Shown here: piece by piece, positions 44,082 through 53,548 of the stretch
Layout of the letters: every line of letters starts with the position of its first letter
How positions within the stretch are numbered: position 1 is the stretch's first letter
From: Corynebacterium yudongzhengii
Lineage (GTDB): Bacteria; Actinomycetota; Actinomycetes; Mycobacteriales; Mycobacteriaceae
Direction of reading: 5' to 3'
Assembly: GCF_003065405.1 (NCBI RefSeq)
Contig: NZ_CP026947.1
Span: forward strand, 1,116,001-1,180,000
Length of the DNA stretch: 64,000 nucleotides
The notes under the pieces: generated by a model
The model's input: only the letters and a program-made list of their open reading frames with translations
Databases searched by the model: none
What the model was told of the DNA's origin: nothing
Position numbers and translations under genes: made by a program

Positions 44082-45617
44082 TCAGGGACGACGCCAGGTG
44101 CGTCCGTCGCGGGCGAGCATGTCGTCGGCACTGCGCGGGCCCCAGGTGCCGGCCGGGTACTCATCGGGGCTGCCGTGATGTGCCCAGTACTCGAGGATGG
44201 GATCGAGGATGGCCCAGCTGAGCTCGACCTCCTCGTTGGTGGGAAAGAGGCTCGACTGGTCGAGCAGCGCGTCCAAGATGAGACGCTCGTAGGCCTCGGG
44301 GGACTGCTCTGTGAAGACTTCGGAGTAGGAGAAGTCCATGTTGACGTCGCGGACCTCCATGGTGGAGCCCGGCACCTTCGAGCCGAAGCGCATGAGCATG
44401 CCCTCGTCCGGCTGCACGCGGATGACCATGGCGTTTTCCCCCAGCGAGGCGGTATCGAGCGCGCCGAAAGGTTGGTGCGGGGCCTCCTTGAACACGATCG
44501 CGATTTCGGTGACGCGCCGGCCTAGGCGCTTACCGGTGCGCAGGTAGAAAGGCACCCCGGCCCAGCGGCGCGACTGGATCCCTAAGGTCATCGCCGCGTA
44601 GGTCTCGGTCTGGGATTCGGGATCGAAGCCCTCTTCCTCGCGCAGGCCGACGACCTGCTCGGAGCCCTGCCAGCCCGCGGTGTACTGCCCGCGGGCGGTG
44701 GTCTCCGAAAACGGGGTGATCGGGCTCGTCGCGCGCAACACCTTGACCTTTTCGTTCTGCAGCTCGCGCGGCGAGAAGCTCACCGGCTCATCCATCGCGA
44801 CGAGCGCAAGCAGCTGGATGAGGTGGTTCTGGATGACATCGCGGGCCGCGCCGATGCCGTCGTAGTAGCCGGCGCGGCCGCCGAGGCCGATGTCTTCGGC
44901 CATGGTGATCTGCACGTGATCGACGTAGTGCGCGTTGAGCAGCGGCTCGAACATCTGGTTCGCGAAGCGCAGCGCCAGGATGTTCTGCACCGTCTCCTTG
45001 CCCAGGTAGTGGTCGATGCGGAAGACGGCCTCTTCCGGGAAGACCGCGTTGACCACCTCGTTGAGCTCGCGGGCGGAGTCCTGGTTATGGCCGAAAGGCT
45101 TCTCGATGACCACCCGCCGCCAACTGTCCCCGTGGCCTTCGGCCATGCCGGTGCGCTGCAGCTGGTGGCAGACATTCGAGAAGCTCTCCGGCGGAATCGA
45201 GAGATAAAACGCCCAGTTCGCGCCGGTGCCGCGGGTGGAGTCGAGCTCCGTCAAAGTTGCTGCGAGCCGGTCGAACGCGGCGTCGTCGTCGAAGTTGCCA
45301 CGCACGAAGTGCAGCCCCTCGGCGAGCCGAGCCCAGACGTGCTCGTTGAAGGCCGTGCGGGCGCCGGCGCGGACCGCCTCGAGGACATAATCTTCGAAGT
45401 CCTGTTTGCTCCACTCGCGGCGGCCGAAGCCGACCAGCGTGAAGCCTGCGGGCAGAAGGCCCCGGTTGGCGAGGTCATAAATGGCGGGAAGCAATTTACG
45501 ACGGGCCAAATCACCAGTAATGCCGAACAACACCATGCCGGAGGGCCCGGCGATGCGCGGCAGACGCTTGTCGTGCTCCGCGCGCAGCGGATTCGACCAA
45601 GTCTCAGAAGTGGGCAC
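44082..45617 (-). CDS. zwf: Glucose-6-phosphate 1-dehydrogenase
   Basis: Oxidises glucose-6-phosphate to the lactone with NADP, the entry to the pentose phosphate pathway. The 511-residue protein has the nucleotide loop VLFGITGDLARRKLLPAI near the N terminus and the substrate signature RIDHYLGKETVQN. GTG 45617 is preferred over a codon 33 bases further out because aaaggagtc lies just before it and the protein then begins PTSETWSNPLRAEHDKRLPR as in relatives. It is followed by opcA. Confidence 0.95.
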   Translation of the reverse strand: MPTSETWSNPLRAEHDKRLPRIAGPSGMVLFGITGDLARRKLLPAIYDLANRGLLPAGFTLVGFGRREWSKQDFEDYVLEAVRAGARTAFNEHVWARLAEGLHFVRGNFDDDAAFDRLAATLTELDSTRGTGANWAFYLSIPPESFSNVCHQLQRTGMAEGHGDSWRRVVIEKPFGHNQDSARELNEVVNAVFPEEAVFRIDHYLGKETVQNILALRFANQMFEPLLNAHYVDHVQITMAEDIGLGGRAGYYDGIGAARDVIQNHLIQLLALVAMDEPVSFSPRELQNEKVKVLRATSPITPFSETTARGQYTAGWQGSEQVVGLREEEGFDPESQTETYAAMTLGIQSRRWAGVPFYLRTGKRLGRRVTEIAIVFKEAPHQPFGALDTASLGENAMVIRVQPDEGMLMRFGSKVPGSTMEVRDVNMDFSYSEVFTEQSPEAYERLILDALLDQSSLFPTNEEVELSWAILDPILEYWAHHGSPDEYPAGTWGPRSADDMLARDGRTWRRP

Positions 45618-45692
45618 GAAAAAGACTCCTTTGGGGACAGGAAACACCACCCGAGCATAGTGCCCGGGTGGCGTGTACGCGTCAGTGGTGCG

Positions 45693-46772
45693 CTACAGGC
45701 GCGAGCCCATGGACTCCAAGAGATCGGACCAGGCGGTCACGAACTTCTCGACGCCCTCGGTCTCCAACACGCTGACCACATCGTCGAGATCGACGCCGGC
45801 CTCGCGCAGCGCCGCGAAGACCTCGTGGGCATCGTCGGCGCTCTCGCTGAGGGTATCGCCGTGGAGGCCGCCGTCGGCAAGCACCGCATCCAGGGTGTTT
45901 TCGGGCATGGTGTTGACGGTCTGCGGGCCGGCGAGCTCGGTGACGTACATGGTCTGCGGGTACTCCGGGTTCTTCACTCCGGTCGACGCCCACAGCGGGC
46001 GCTGCACGTTTGCGCCTTCGGGCAGGCTGTCCTTGCCGAACCCGCGGAGGAACTCCGTATAGGCGAGGCGGGCATTAGCGATGCCGGCCTTGCCGCGCAG
46101 GGTGAGCGCCTCGTCGGTGCCGATCTCCTCGAGGCGCTTGTCCACCTCGGTGTCCATGCGTGAGACGAAGAAGGAGGCCACGGAGAAGATCTTCGAGACG
46201 TCCTTGCCGGTGTCTGCAGCGCGCTGGATGCCCTCGCGGTAGGCCGCGATGACCTCGAGGTAGCGGCCGACGGAGAAGATCAGGGTGACGTTGACGGAGA
46301 TACCCTCGGCGAGCGCGTCGGAGATCGCTGGCAGGGACTCGTCGGTCGCCGGGATCTTGATCATGACGTTCGGGCGATCCACCTTCGACCACAGCTCGCG
46401 GGCCTGGATGAGGGTGGCCTCGCGGTCGGCGGAGATCCGCGGGTCGACCTCGATGGATACTCGGCCGTCCTCGCCGCCGGAGCGGGAGAACTCCTCGGCG
46501 AAGATGTCGCAGGCATCGCGGACGTCGTCAATGCTCATGGCGTACACGGCGTCCTCGACGGCGGTGCCGGCGGCCTTCAGCTCGTTGATCTGTTCGTCGT
46601 AGGCGGTGCCGGCGGTCATGGCCTTGGCGAAGATCGCCGGGTTCGTGGTCACTCCCACGATCGACTTCTTTTCGATCAGCTCGGCGAGGTTGCCGGAGGT
46701 GATGCGCTCGCGGGAGAGATCGTCGAGCCAGGTGGAGGTTCCCAGCTCGTGCAGTTCATCAATGGTGCTCAT
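45693..46772 (-). CDS. tal: Transaldolase
   Basis: Transfers a dihydroxyacetone unit between sugar phosphates. The 359-residue protein is of the longer actinobacterial type. GVTTNPAIFAKAM is near the N terminus, and the Schiff-base Lys region is represented by RPNVMIKIPATDESLPA. The segment RPLWASTGVKNPEY is also conserved. It is 75 bases upstream of zwf and 8 bases after tkt. Confidence 0.95.
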   Translation of the reverse strand: MSTIDELHELGTSTWLDDLSRERITSGNLAELIEKKSIVGVTTNPAIFAKAMTAGTAYDEQINELKAAGTAVEDAVYAMSIDDVRDACDIFAEEFSRSGGEDGRVSIEVDPRISADREATLIQARELWSKVDRPNVMIKIPATDESLPAISDALAEGISVNVTLIFSVGRYLEVIAAYREGIQRAADTGKDVSKIFSVASFFVSRMDTEVDKRLEEIGTDEALTLRGKAGIANARLAYTEFLRGFGKDSLPEGANVQRPLWASTGVKNPEYPQTMYVTELAGPQTVNTMPENTLDAVLADGGLHGDTLSESADDAHEVFAALREAGVDLDDVVSVLETEGVEKFVTAWSDLLESMGSRL

Positions 46773-46780
46773 GGGTACTC

Positions 46781-48874
46781 CTAGCGATTCAGGGTCTGGT
46801 GGGCGGCCTCGACGACGGCGTCGGCGGTAATCCCGAACTCCTCGAAGAGGGTGGCGAAAGGCGCGGACTCGCCGTAGGTCTCCAGCGCAACGTTCTCACC
46901 GCGATCGCCGGTGTAGCGGTGCCACGGCTGCGCGATGCCGGCCTCGACGGAGACGCGGGCGGTCACCTCGGAAGGCAGCACGGACTCGCGGTAGTTCTCG
47001 TCCTGGGCCTCGAACCACTCGAAGCACGGCATGGAGACCACGCGGGCCGCGGTGCCCTCGGCCTCGAGGGTCTGAGCGGCGGCGGCGGCCAGCTGCACCT
47101 CCGAGCCGGTGGCCATGAGGATGACATCCGGAGTCTCCTTCGAGGACTCCACGAGCACATAGGCACCGCGGGCGACGCCCTCGCGGGCAAGCTCGGCGGT
47201 CTTCTCGAGCACCGGCACGTTCTGGCGGGTCAGCACGAGCGCCTTCGGCGAAGGCTCGGCTTCGAGAGCGGCGGCCCAAGCGGCCGCGGTCTCGTTGGCG
47301 TCGGCCGGGCGGATCACCGACAGCCGCGGGATCGCACGCGCCGCGGCGAGGTGCTCGATCGGCTGGTGGGTCGGGCCGTCCTCGCCGAGGCCGATCGAGT
47401 CGTGGGTCCAGACGTAGTAGACATCCGACTTCATGAGCGCACCCAGGCGCACAGCCGGGCGCATGTAGTCGGAGAACACGAAGAACGTCGCGCCGTAGGG
47501 GCGGGTCGGTCCGTGCAGGGCGATGCCGTTGAGGATCGCGCCCATAGCGTGCTCACGGATACCGAAGTGCAGGTTGCGTCCGTAGGGATCCATCTCGAAC
47601 ATCTCGGTCGAGCGGGCCTTCGGGCCGAAGGACTTAGAGTCCTTGATGATCGTGTTCGTGGAACCCGCCAGATCGGCGGAGCCGCCCCAGAGCTCGGGCA
47701 GGGTAGCGCCGAGGGCCTGCAGCGCGGCCTGGGAGGCCTTACGGGTGGCCAGGCCCTTCTCGTCCGGCTCCCAGGTAGGTAGCTCGGCATCGAAGTCGGC
47801 GGGAAGCTCGCGGGCGACCAAGCGATCGAAGAGCTTCTTGGCCTCCGGGTTCTCCTGCGCCCAGCGCTCGAAGCGCTCGTTCCACTGCCGGTGGTACTCG
47901 GCACCGCGCTCGACGAGGCTGCGGGTGTGCTTGATGACCTCGTCGTCCACCTGGAAGGAGCGCTCCGGGTCGAAGCCCAGCACCTCCTTGGTGGCGGCGA
48001 CCTCGTCCTCGCCCAAAGCGGAGCCGTGGGAAGCACCGGTGTTCATGGCGTTCGGGGCCGGGTAGGCGATGACGGTGCGCACGCGGATGAACGACGGGCG
48101 GTCGGTGACCTTCTGCGCCTCGGCGATCGCCTTTTCGATGGCGACGACGTCCTCGCCCGACTCGACCTCCTGGACGTGCCAGCCGTAGGCCTCGTAGCGG
48201 GCCGCGACGTCCTCGGTGAAGGTGATGTCGGTGTCGTCCTCGATGGAGATCGAGTTGTCGTCCCAGAAGACGATCAGGTTGCCCAGCTGCTGGGTGCCGG
48301 CGATCGACGACGCCTCGGAGGTCACGCCCTCCTGCACATCGCCGTCCGAGGCGATGACGTAGATGTAGTGATCAAACGGCGACTCGCCCGCCGGGGTGTT
48401 GGGGTCGAAGAGGCCGCGCTCTCGTCGAGAAGCCATGGCCATGCCGACGGCCGAAGCCAACCCCTGGCCAAGGGGGCCCGTGGTGATCTCGACACCGTCG
48501 GTGTACTTGTACTCCGGGTGGCCCGGGGTCTTCGAACGGTAGGTGCGCAGCGCCTTGAGATCCTCCAGCTCTAGGCCAAAGCCGCCCAGGTAGAGCTGGA
48601 TGTACTGCGTCAGCGAGCTGTGGCCCGGGGAGAGCACGAAACGGTCGCGGCCAGTGAACTCGACGTCCGCGGGGTCGTGGTTCATCGTGCGCTGGTAGAG
48701 CGTGTAGGCCAAAGGAGCCAGGGACATGGCGGTGCCGGGGTGACCCGAGCCGGCCTCCTGGACGGCGTCTGCGGCGAGCACTCGGATGGTGTCGACGGCA
48801 CGCGTATCGACGTCGCTCCAATCCTCCGGGTAGCGGCGGACGGTCTTGGCCTTCTGCTCTTCAGTCAGGGACAC
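46781..48874 (-). CDS. tkt: Transketolase
   Basis: Thiamine-diphosphate enzyme moving two-carbon units between sugar phosphates; it also makes erythrose-4-phosphate for the shikimate genes. The 697 residues contain GSGHPGTAMSLAPLAYTLYQ, the thiamine motif beginning IASDGDVQEGVTSEASSIAG and ending in DDNSIS, and the DSIGLGEDGPTHQPIEH loop. GTG 48874 follows gaggttatcc at good spacing; an outer GTG at 48886 overlaps that signal. First gene of the minus-strand pentose phosphate operon. Confidence 0.96.
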   Translation of the reverse strand: MSLTEEQKAKTVRRYPEDWSDVDTRAVDTIRVLAADAVQEAGSGHPGTAMSLAPLAYTLYQRTMNHDPADVEFTGRDRFVLSPGHSSLTQYIQLYLGGFGLELEDLKALRTYRSKTPGHPEYKYTDGVEITTGPLGQGLASAVGMAMASRRERGLFDPNTPAGESPFDHYIYVIASDGDVQEGVTSEASSIAGTQQLGNLIVFWDDNSISIEDDTDITFTEDVAARYEAYGWHVQEVESGEDVVAIEKAIAEAQKVTDRPSFIRVRTVIAYPAPNAMNTGASHGSALGEDEVAATKEVLGFDPERSFQVDDEVIKHTRSLVERGAEYHRQWNERFERWAQENPEAKKLFDRLVARELPADFDAELPTWEPDEKGLATRKASQAALQALGATLPELWGGSADLAGSTNTIIKDSKSFGPKARSTEMFEMDPYGRNLHFGIREHAMGAILNGIALHGPTRPYGATFFVFSDYMRPAVRLGALMKSDVYYVWTHDSIGLGEDGPTHQPIEHLAAARAIPRLSVIRPADANETAAAWAAALEAEPSPKALVLTRQNVPVLEKTAELAREGVARGAYVLVESSKETPDVILMATGSEVQLAAAAAQTLEAEGTAARVVSMPCFEWFEAQDENYRESVLPSEVTARVSVEAGIAQPWHRYTGDRGENVALETYGESAPFATLFEEFGITADAVVEAAHQTLNR

Positions 48875-48915
48875 GGATAACCTCACTTGTTCACTCGGTC
48901 TTAATGTCGGTTCCC

Positions 48916-48921
48916 ATCGTA
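48916..48921 (-). promoter_or_regulatory. Possible -10 element of the tkt operon
   Basis: TACGAT on the minus strand about 42 bases before the tkt start. No clear -35 or regulator site is seen in the 261-base divergent region with ctaB. Confidence 0.35.
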
Positions 48922-49135
48922 GCTATTCCACCCGCCGCGGTGTCGCGTTGAGGCAGTGTCGGGTTTCAGTCGTTGAAGCCTCGGCGGTAGCATGAACATT
49001 TGCTGCCTCATCGCAGGCATTCGGCCCCCGGGCACCCTGGTCCGGGAACTTTCCGCCCCTACGGGCCGACCACTGAAGAGTTGGGGCGAAAGGCCCCGCA
49101 CGTGAACCCACCCGGACATGTTGGAGGAATACCCC

Positions 49136-50050
49136 TTGGAGACGATCAAGGCCTACTTCGCATTGACGAAACCGAGGGTGATCGAACTTCTCCTGGTCGC
49201 CGCGATTCCGGCGATGCTCCAGGCATCGCGGGGCACGGTCGACCTATGGCTCATCCTCGGCACCCTGATCGGTGGATGGGCCGGCGCCGGAGCGGCGAAC
49301 ACCTTCAACATGGTCGCCGACTATGACATCGACATGAAGATGGGGCGCACCCGGGCCCGGCCGCTGGTGCGCGCCAAGATTACGAAGACCAAGGCAGCGA
49401 TCTTCGCCTGGGTGCTCTTGGTCATCAGCGTGCTGTGGCTGTGGCTGCTCATGGACTCGCCGCTGGCGGCCGCGTTCATCCTGCTGACCAACTGGTTCTA
49501 CGTCTTCATCTACACCAAGTGGCTCAAACGCCGGACCTGGCAGAACGTCATCTGGGGTGGCGCGGCCGGCTGCATGCCGGTGTTGATCGGCTGGGCCGTC
49601 ATCCGTGCGCATGCGCCTGACGAGGAGCCCGACCGCTGGTGGCAGGCCATCGTGATGTTCCTCATCATCTTCTTCTGGACGCCCCCGCACACCTGGGCGC
49701 TGGCCATGAAGTACCGGGACGACTACGCGAAGGCGCAGGTGCCGATGCTGCCGGTGGTCGCCAAGCCGGTGGAAGTCACCCGCAAGATCCTCGCCTACAC
49801 CTGGGTGACCGTGCTCGTGTCCTTCCTCCTGATCCCGGCGACGTCCTGGATCTACCTCATCGGCTCGATCGTCTCCGGCGCGGCATTCATCATCATGGCG
49901 GGCGGCCTGCATGCAGGAGTCGCGCGTGGCGAGGAGGTCAAGCCGCTCAAGCTGTTCATCCTCTCGAACAACTACCTCGCCGTGCTGTTCCTGGCTCTGT
50001 CGGTCGACGCCGTGATCGGGTGGACGACGATCGGGGAGATGGTTCTGTAG
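49136..50050 (+). CDS. ctaB: Protoheme IX farnesyltransferase (heme O synthase)
   Basis: Attaches a farnesyl chain to heme B, giving heme O for cytochrome oxidase. The polytopic membrane protein of about 304 residues shows [20 protein letters not shown], the prenyl-binding [20 protein letters not shown] and [20 protein letters not shown]. An ATG at 49118 is in frame, but ggagga at 49122-49127 lies inside it and points to the TTG at 49136. It is divergent from tkt; ctaA lies nearby on the other strand. Confidence 0.93.
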   Translation: METIKAYFALTKPRVIELLLVAAIPAMLQASRGTVDLWLILGTLIGGWAGAGAANTFNMVADYDIDMKMGRTRARPLVRAKITKTKAAIFAWVLLVISVLWLWLLMDSPLAAAFILLTNWFYVFIYTKWLKRRTWQNVIWGGAAGCMPVLIGWAVIRAHAPDEEPDRWWQAIVMFLIIFFWTPPHTWALAMKYRDDYAKAQVPMLPVVAKPVEVTRKILAYTWVTVLVSFLLIPATSWIYLIGSIVSGAAFIIMAGGLHAGVARGEEVKPLKLFILSNNYLAVLFLALSVDAVIGWTTIGEMVL

Positions 50051-50117
50051 CGGGGTTGTTCGGGGGCTGGTTGGCGTTTGTTTGCGTGTGTTCGCGCTGG
50101 GTGGCGTGTTGCGGTAG

Positions 50118-50201
50118 CGCTTCACGAAAGGAGGGGACCCTAAAGGGGTTCCGGGCGGTCGAAATGAGGAGTCTTTTAGGGGCGGCTCCTTTCGACCAGC
50201 G
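50118..50201. repeat. Hairpin repeat R4
   Basis: Left arm gcgcttcacgaaagg (decayed against CTGGTCGAAAGG), inner GGTCGAAATGAGG, right arm CTCCTTTCGACCAGCG. It starts 67 bases after the ctaB stop. Confidence 0.65.
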
Positions 50202-50426
50202 CTAGCGCGCTATGCGGATATGGGGGCTTAGTCTGGGTCGCGGTCGGTTCTGTGGGGCCTGCGTGGCGCTCGGACGCAAATGCTTAAAGGAAGAACCTTG
50301 AAGGGCGCGCCCCTCAACCATCTTCCTACAAGGGTTTGCGCAGCAGTAGCGTCAAACCGCGGCGAAATGCAGGCCGCCAGTACGTCAGACGCTCTAGCAG
50401 TCATACATCGTTATCGTGTTCGCGCG

Positions 50427-50518
50427 CCTGGTCGAAAGGACCCTGGCAGAAAGGAGTCCCGCGAAGTCGAAAGGACCCCGAAACCGGCCCTCTTTTCGAC
50501 CGGCTCCTTTCGACCAGC
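50427..50518. repeat. Hairpin repeat R5
   Basis: Outer arms CCTGGTCGAAAGGA and TCCTTTCGACCAG pair over their whole length; inner arms GTCGAAAGGA and TCTTTTCGAC form a second hairpin within. It is almost identical to R6. Confidence 0.75.
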
Positions 50519-50616
50519 ACTAAAGCGGTATGCGGATCAGTGTAGCCGGCCAAGGTTTTACGGGCTGCAGAGAGCAGGGGAACGTCAAAACCATGCTGCT
50601 GTATCGCTTTCGCGCG

Positions 50617-50709
50617 CCTGGTCGAAAGGACCCCGATCGTAAGGAGTCCCGCGAAGTCGAAAGGACCCCGAAACCGGCCCTCTTTTCGACCGGCTCCTTT
50701 CGACCAGCG
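50617..50709. repeat. Hairpin repeat R6
   Basis: Same outer and inner arms as R5. From ggagtcccgcgaagtcgaaa to the right arm, about 66 bases show no difference from R5. Confidence 0.75.
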
Positions 50710-50764
50710 TTAGCGCAACACGACCCCCAAACCGACCAGAAACGCTCCCCGCGCCAAACCCGCG

Positions 50765-51724
50765 CTAAACCTCCAGCACGATCGAGCCGGTGGTCTTGCG
50801 GGCTTGGAGGTCTTCGTGGGCGCGCTGAGCGTCGGCAAGCGGATAGACGCCGGAGACCCGCATCGTGATGGTCTCCTCAACCAGCGCCTGCACGACGGCC
50901 TGGGCGCGGGCGGTGAACTCCTCGTTGCCCGCGGTGTAGGGGCCGAGCGACGGGCGGGTGAGGTAGATCGACCCGTGGGCGTTGAGCACCTGCGGGTCGA
51001 TCGGATCGACCGGCCCAGAGGCGGCACCGAACAGGCACACGAGTCCGCGCGGGCGCACAGCCTCGAGCGATTCGCCGAAGGTGGCTTTGCCGACGCCGTC
51101 GTAGACCACGTCTACGCCGCGGCCGCCGTTGCGGCGGCGGACGGTTTCGGCGAGTTGGTCGGAGTAGCGGAAGACTTCGTCGGCACCTGCTTCGTACGCC
51201 AGCTTCTCCTTGCTATCCGAAGACACCACCGAGTAGACGGTGGCGCCGCGGGACTTCGCGAACTGCGTGGCCAGCCGGCCGACTCCTCCCGCGCCGGCAG
51301 TAATCAGGCAGGTCTCGCCTTCTTGGAGCTGGTAGGTGGAGTGGGTGAGGTAGTGGGCGGTCATGCCCTGCAGCAGCATGCTGGCCGCCTGTGTGTCCTC
51401 GAGCTCCTGCGGGACCGCCACGAGGCGGTCGCGGTGGACGGTGACGTACTCGGCGTACGAGCCGAAGGCGTCCATCCAGGCGACCTTGGTTCCCTCTGTG
51501 ATCTTCCCGGACTTGTCTTCGACGACGCGGCCGACCCCCTCGAGACCCGGGGTGAACGGCAGCTGGGCGTGGTAGATGCCGCTGCGGTAGTACGTGTCGA
51601 TGTAGTTCACGCCCGCATACAGCACCTCCACGAGCACCTCGTCTGGGCCGGGCTCGGGGACGGGGGCGTCGGTGTAGGTGAGGACCTCAGGTCCTCCGGT
51701 TTCCGTGAGGCAGATGGCTTTCAT
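50765..51724 (-). CDS. Quinone oxidoreductase, zinc-free MDR family
   Basis: NADPH-dependent medium-chain reductase of the QOR type. The 319-residue protein starts KAICLTETGGPEVLTY and has the nucleotide-binding ITAGAGGVGRLATQFAKSRG and DVVYDGVGKATFGESLEAV. No structural zinc Cys cluster is seen, which fits QOR rather than alcohol dehydrogenase. The natural substrate is unknown. ATG 51724 has TAACGT 7 nt upstream. It lies beside ctaA on the same strand, as in other corynebacteria. Confidence 0.9.
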   Translation of the reverse strand: MKAICLTETGGPEVLTYTDAPVPEPGPDEVLVEVLYAGVNYIDTYYRSGIYHAQLPFTPGLEGVGRVVEDKSGKITEGTKVAWMDAFGSYAEYVTVHRDRLVAVPQELEDTQAASMLLQGMTAHYLTHSTYQLQEGETCLITAGAGGVGRLATQFAKSRGATVYSVVSSDSKEKLAYEAGADEVFRYSDQLAETVRRRNGGRGVDVVYDGVGKATFGESLEAVRPRGLVCLFGAASGPVDPIDPQVLNAHGSIYLTRPSLGPYTAGNEEFTARAQAVVQALVEETITMRVSGVYPLADAQRAHEDLQARKTTGSIVLEV

Positions 51725-51731
51725 GTACCCC

Positions 51732-51737
51732 ACGTTA
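51732..51737 (-). promoter_or_regulatory. -10 element for leaderless quinone oxidoreductase gene
   Basis: TAACGT on the minus strand, 7 nt before the ATG at 51724. Confidence 0.4.
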
Positions 51738-51747
51738 GTAGAGACCG

Positions 51748-52731
51748 CTAGTTCACCGCGGCAGTCTTCCTCCGGTCACCGGCGGGCGAGCCCGTGAGCG
51801 GGGCCCGGGTCTCGCCGTGACGACGGCGGCCGTTAGCCCACAGGAACGAGGAGAAGGCCACGACGATCGAGGACATCGCGATATGGACCGGCACCGTCCA
51901 GCGCGGCACGCCGAGGTAGAGCTGGGTGACGCCGATGGCCCACTGCACGGCGATCATGACGAGCAGGACGATAACGGTGGTGCGGGCGGTGCGCGGGGCC
52001 CGGGAACGGAAGAGCATGATCGCGGCGATGACGGTGAAGCCGAGGTAGACATACATCGATCCGGCGTGGACCAGCGCGAGGGTCCAGGTATCCATTTCGA
52101 GGCGGCCTTCCATACCGACGCCGTCGTCACCCGAGTGGGGCCCGGAGCCGGTAACCATCGTTCCGGTGACCAGCACGATGGCCAGGGCCGCGGCGGCCAG
52201 GGCGATCATGATGCGGATGCGATCCGGGAAGATGGTTGACGGGTTGACGTCGTCCGGCTCTGCGATACGGGTGTAGAGCAGGGCGGCGACCCACACCAAG
52301 AACATCGACGGCAAGAAGTGCACCGCCACAGCCCACCAGTGCAGGTTAACCAGCACGGAGACACCGCCGATCACCGCCTGGACGCCGACGCCGGCCAGCG
52401 AGATCCAGGCGTAGGTTTTCAGCTCGCGGCGGCGCCGCGCGCGGTGCATGGACACGACGACGGCTACCGCGGCAGCCGCGACCACGAAGGTGAGCATGCG
52501 GTTGCCGAACTCGATCAACTGGTGCACGAGCGGCTCCGCGCCCGCGACGGGAACGAGCGAGCCCTCGTGGCACAGCGGCCAGGTGTTACAGCCGAGACCG
52601 GAGCCGGTGACGCGCACGGTCGCGCCCGTCACGGTGATTCCGCCCTGGGCGATGAGCAGGAGCATGGCCAGGATGCGTTGCAGCTTCAGGCTAGGCACCC
52701 AGCGGGTGGAGGTGGTTTGGGAGGCAGTCAC
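51748..52731 (-). CDS. ctaA: Heme A synthase (COX15/CtaA)
   Basis: Oxidises heme O to heme A for the aa3 oxidase; integral membrane protein. The 327 residues have about eight hydrophobic segments. Near the N terminus TGATVRVTGSGLGCNTWPLC has the Cys pattern of the first loop; His residues in FGNRMLTF-adjacent and HWWAVAVHFLP segments would ligate heme. GTG 52731 was chosen over a longer frame because TAGGAT lies 8 nt before it and the upstream part is unlike the family. Confidence 0.92.
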   Translation of the reverse strand: MTASQTTSTRWVPSLKLQRILAMLLLIAQGGITVTGATVRVTGSGLGCNTWPLCHEGSLVPVAGAEPLVHQLIEFGNRMLTFVVAAAAVAVVVSMHRARRRRELKTYAWISLAGVGVQAVIGGVSVLVNLHWWAVAVHFLPSMFLVWVAALLYTRIAEPDDVNPSTIFPDRIRIMIALAAAALAIVLVTGTMVTGSGPHSGDDGVGMEGRLEMDTWTLALVHAGSMYVYLGFTVIAAIMLFRSRAPRTARTTVIVLLVMIAVQWAIGVTQLYLGVPRWTVPVHIAMSSIVVAFSSFLWANGRRRHGETRAPLTGSPAGDRRKTAAVN

Positions 52732-52739
52732 GTCTATTG

Positions 52740-52745
52740 ATCCTA
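52740..52745 (-). promoter_or_regulatory. -10 element for leaderless ctaA
   Basis: TAGGAT on the minus strand, 8 nt before the GTG at 52731. Confidence 0.5.
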
Positions 52746-52777
52746 TCGTGCGAGGAGGGGGAGGTGAAGGGCACTTT

Positions 52778-53548
52778 TTAGTTGTCGAAGCGGAACCATC
52801 TCCGCGCCGCGAGGCCGAAGAGGACCGCCCAGGCGACGAGCACGCCGAGCTGGAGGGAAGGGAAGGAGCCGGCGAAAGAATCGGCAAGCCCGGTGGCGAG
52901 CGCGACCGAGGGCACTAGGTTGAAGAAACCGGCGTCATCCAGGCCATAGGCGTAGAGGACGAAGCCCACCACGCCGACGAGGACGAGCCAGACGAGGTTC
53001 GCCAAGCCGAGGACGATCTCGGCGCTTAAGCAACCGCCCATCAAAAGGCCGGCCGCGGTGAAGGTAGCAACGCCAATAACAAGTGTCAGCGCGGCGATAG
53101 TCACGCCCACGGGCTCGGGCCGGAATCCCAGCAGGAGAGCGACGAGTGTGATGACCACAACCTGGACCGCGACCATCGCGAGCACGCCGAGAATCTTGCC
53201 GAGGATGATGATGTGCGCCGGCACCCCGGAAGCCCCGGTGCGTTTCAGCGCGCCATAACGCCGGTCGAAGGCCAAAGAGATCGCCTGCCCCGTGAAACCG
53301 GAACTCGTGGCGGCGATGGCCAGGATCATGGGGACGATGTCGTCGATACCCGAGCTGTCGCCGAGCACCGGCATCGTCGCGGCGACGCACAACATGGCCG
53401 CGGGGATGATGAGGCTCAGCAACAGCTGTTCGCCGTGGCGCAGCATGAGGCGCGCCTCGATACGTCCTTGGGCGATCGCCATCGCGGCGGTGGAGGCGCG
53501 CTGTGGGGCCGGCCGGAAGGTGCCGGGGGCGGGGATGGCCGTGCTCAC
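52778..53548 (-). CDS. ABC-2 type transporter permease
   Basis: A 256-residue membrane protein with about six hydrophobic segments (e.g. LLLSLIIPAAMLCVAATMPV and ILGKILGVLAMVAVQVVVI) in the ABC-2 layout. RIEARLMLRHGEQLLLS precedes the first helix. It shares one base with the ATP-binding gene before it, so the two form one exporter. The cargo is not evident. GTG start. Confidence 0.88.
   Translation of the reverse strand: MSTAIPAPGTFRPAPQRASTAAMAIAQGRIEARLMLRHGEQLLLSLIIPAAMLCVAATMPVLGDSSGIDDIVPMILAIAATSSGFTGQAISLAFDRRYGALKRTGASGVPAHIIILGKILGVLAMVAVQVVVITLVALLLGFRPEPVGVTIAALTLVIGVATFTAAGLLMGGCLSAEIVLGLANLVWLVLVGVVGFVLYAYGLDDAGFFNLVPSVALATGLADSFAGSFPSLQLGVLVAWAVLFGLAARRWFRFDN

Larger units (their letters stand above)
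50051..50764. other. Intergenic repeat cluster between ctaB and the quinone oxidoreductase
   Basis: No gene is supported. It contains hairpin repeats R4, R5 and R6. R5 and R6 are nearly the same over about 90 bases, and frames seen here only reflect that repetition. The stops of the flanking genes converge on it, so it could serve as a bidirectional transcription end. Confidence 0.5.
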
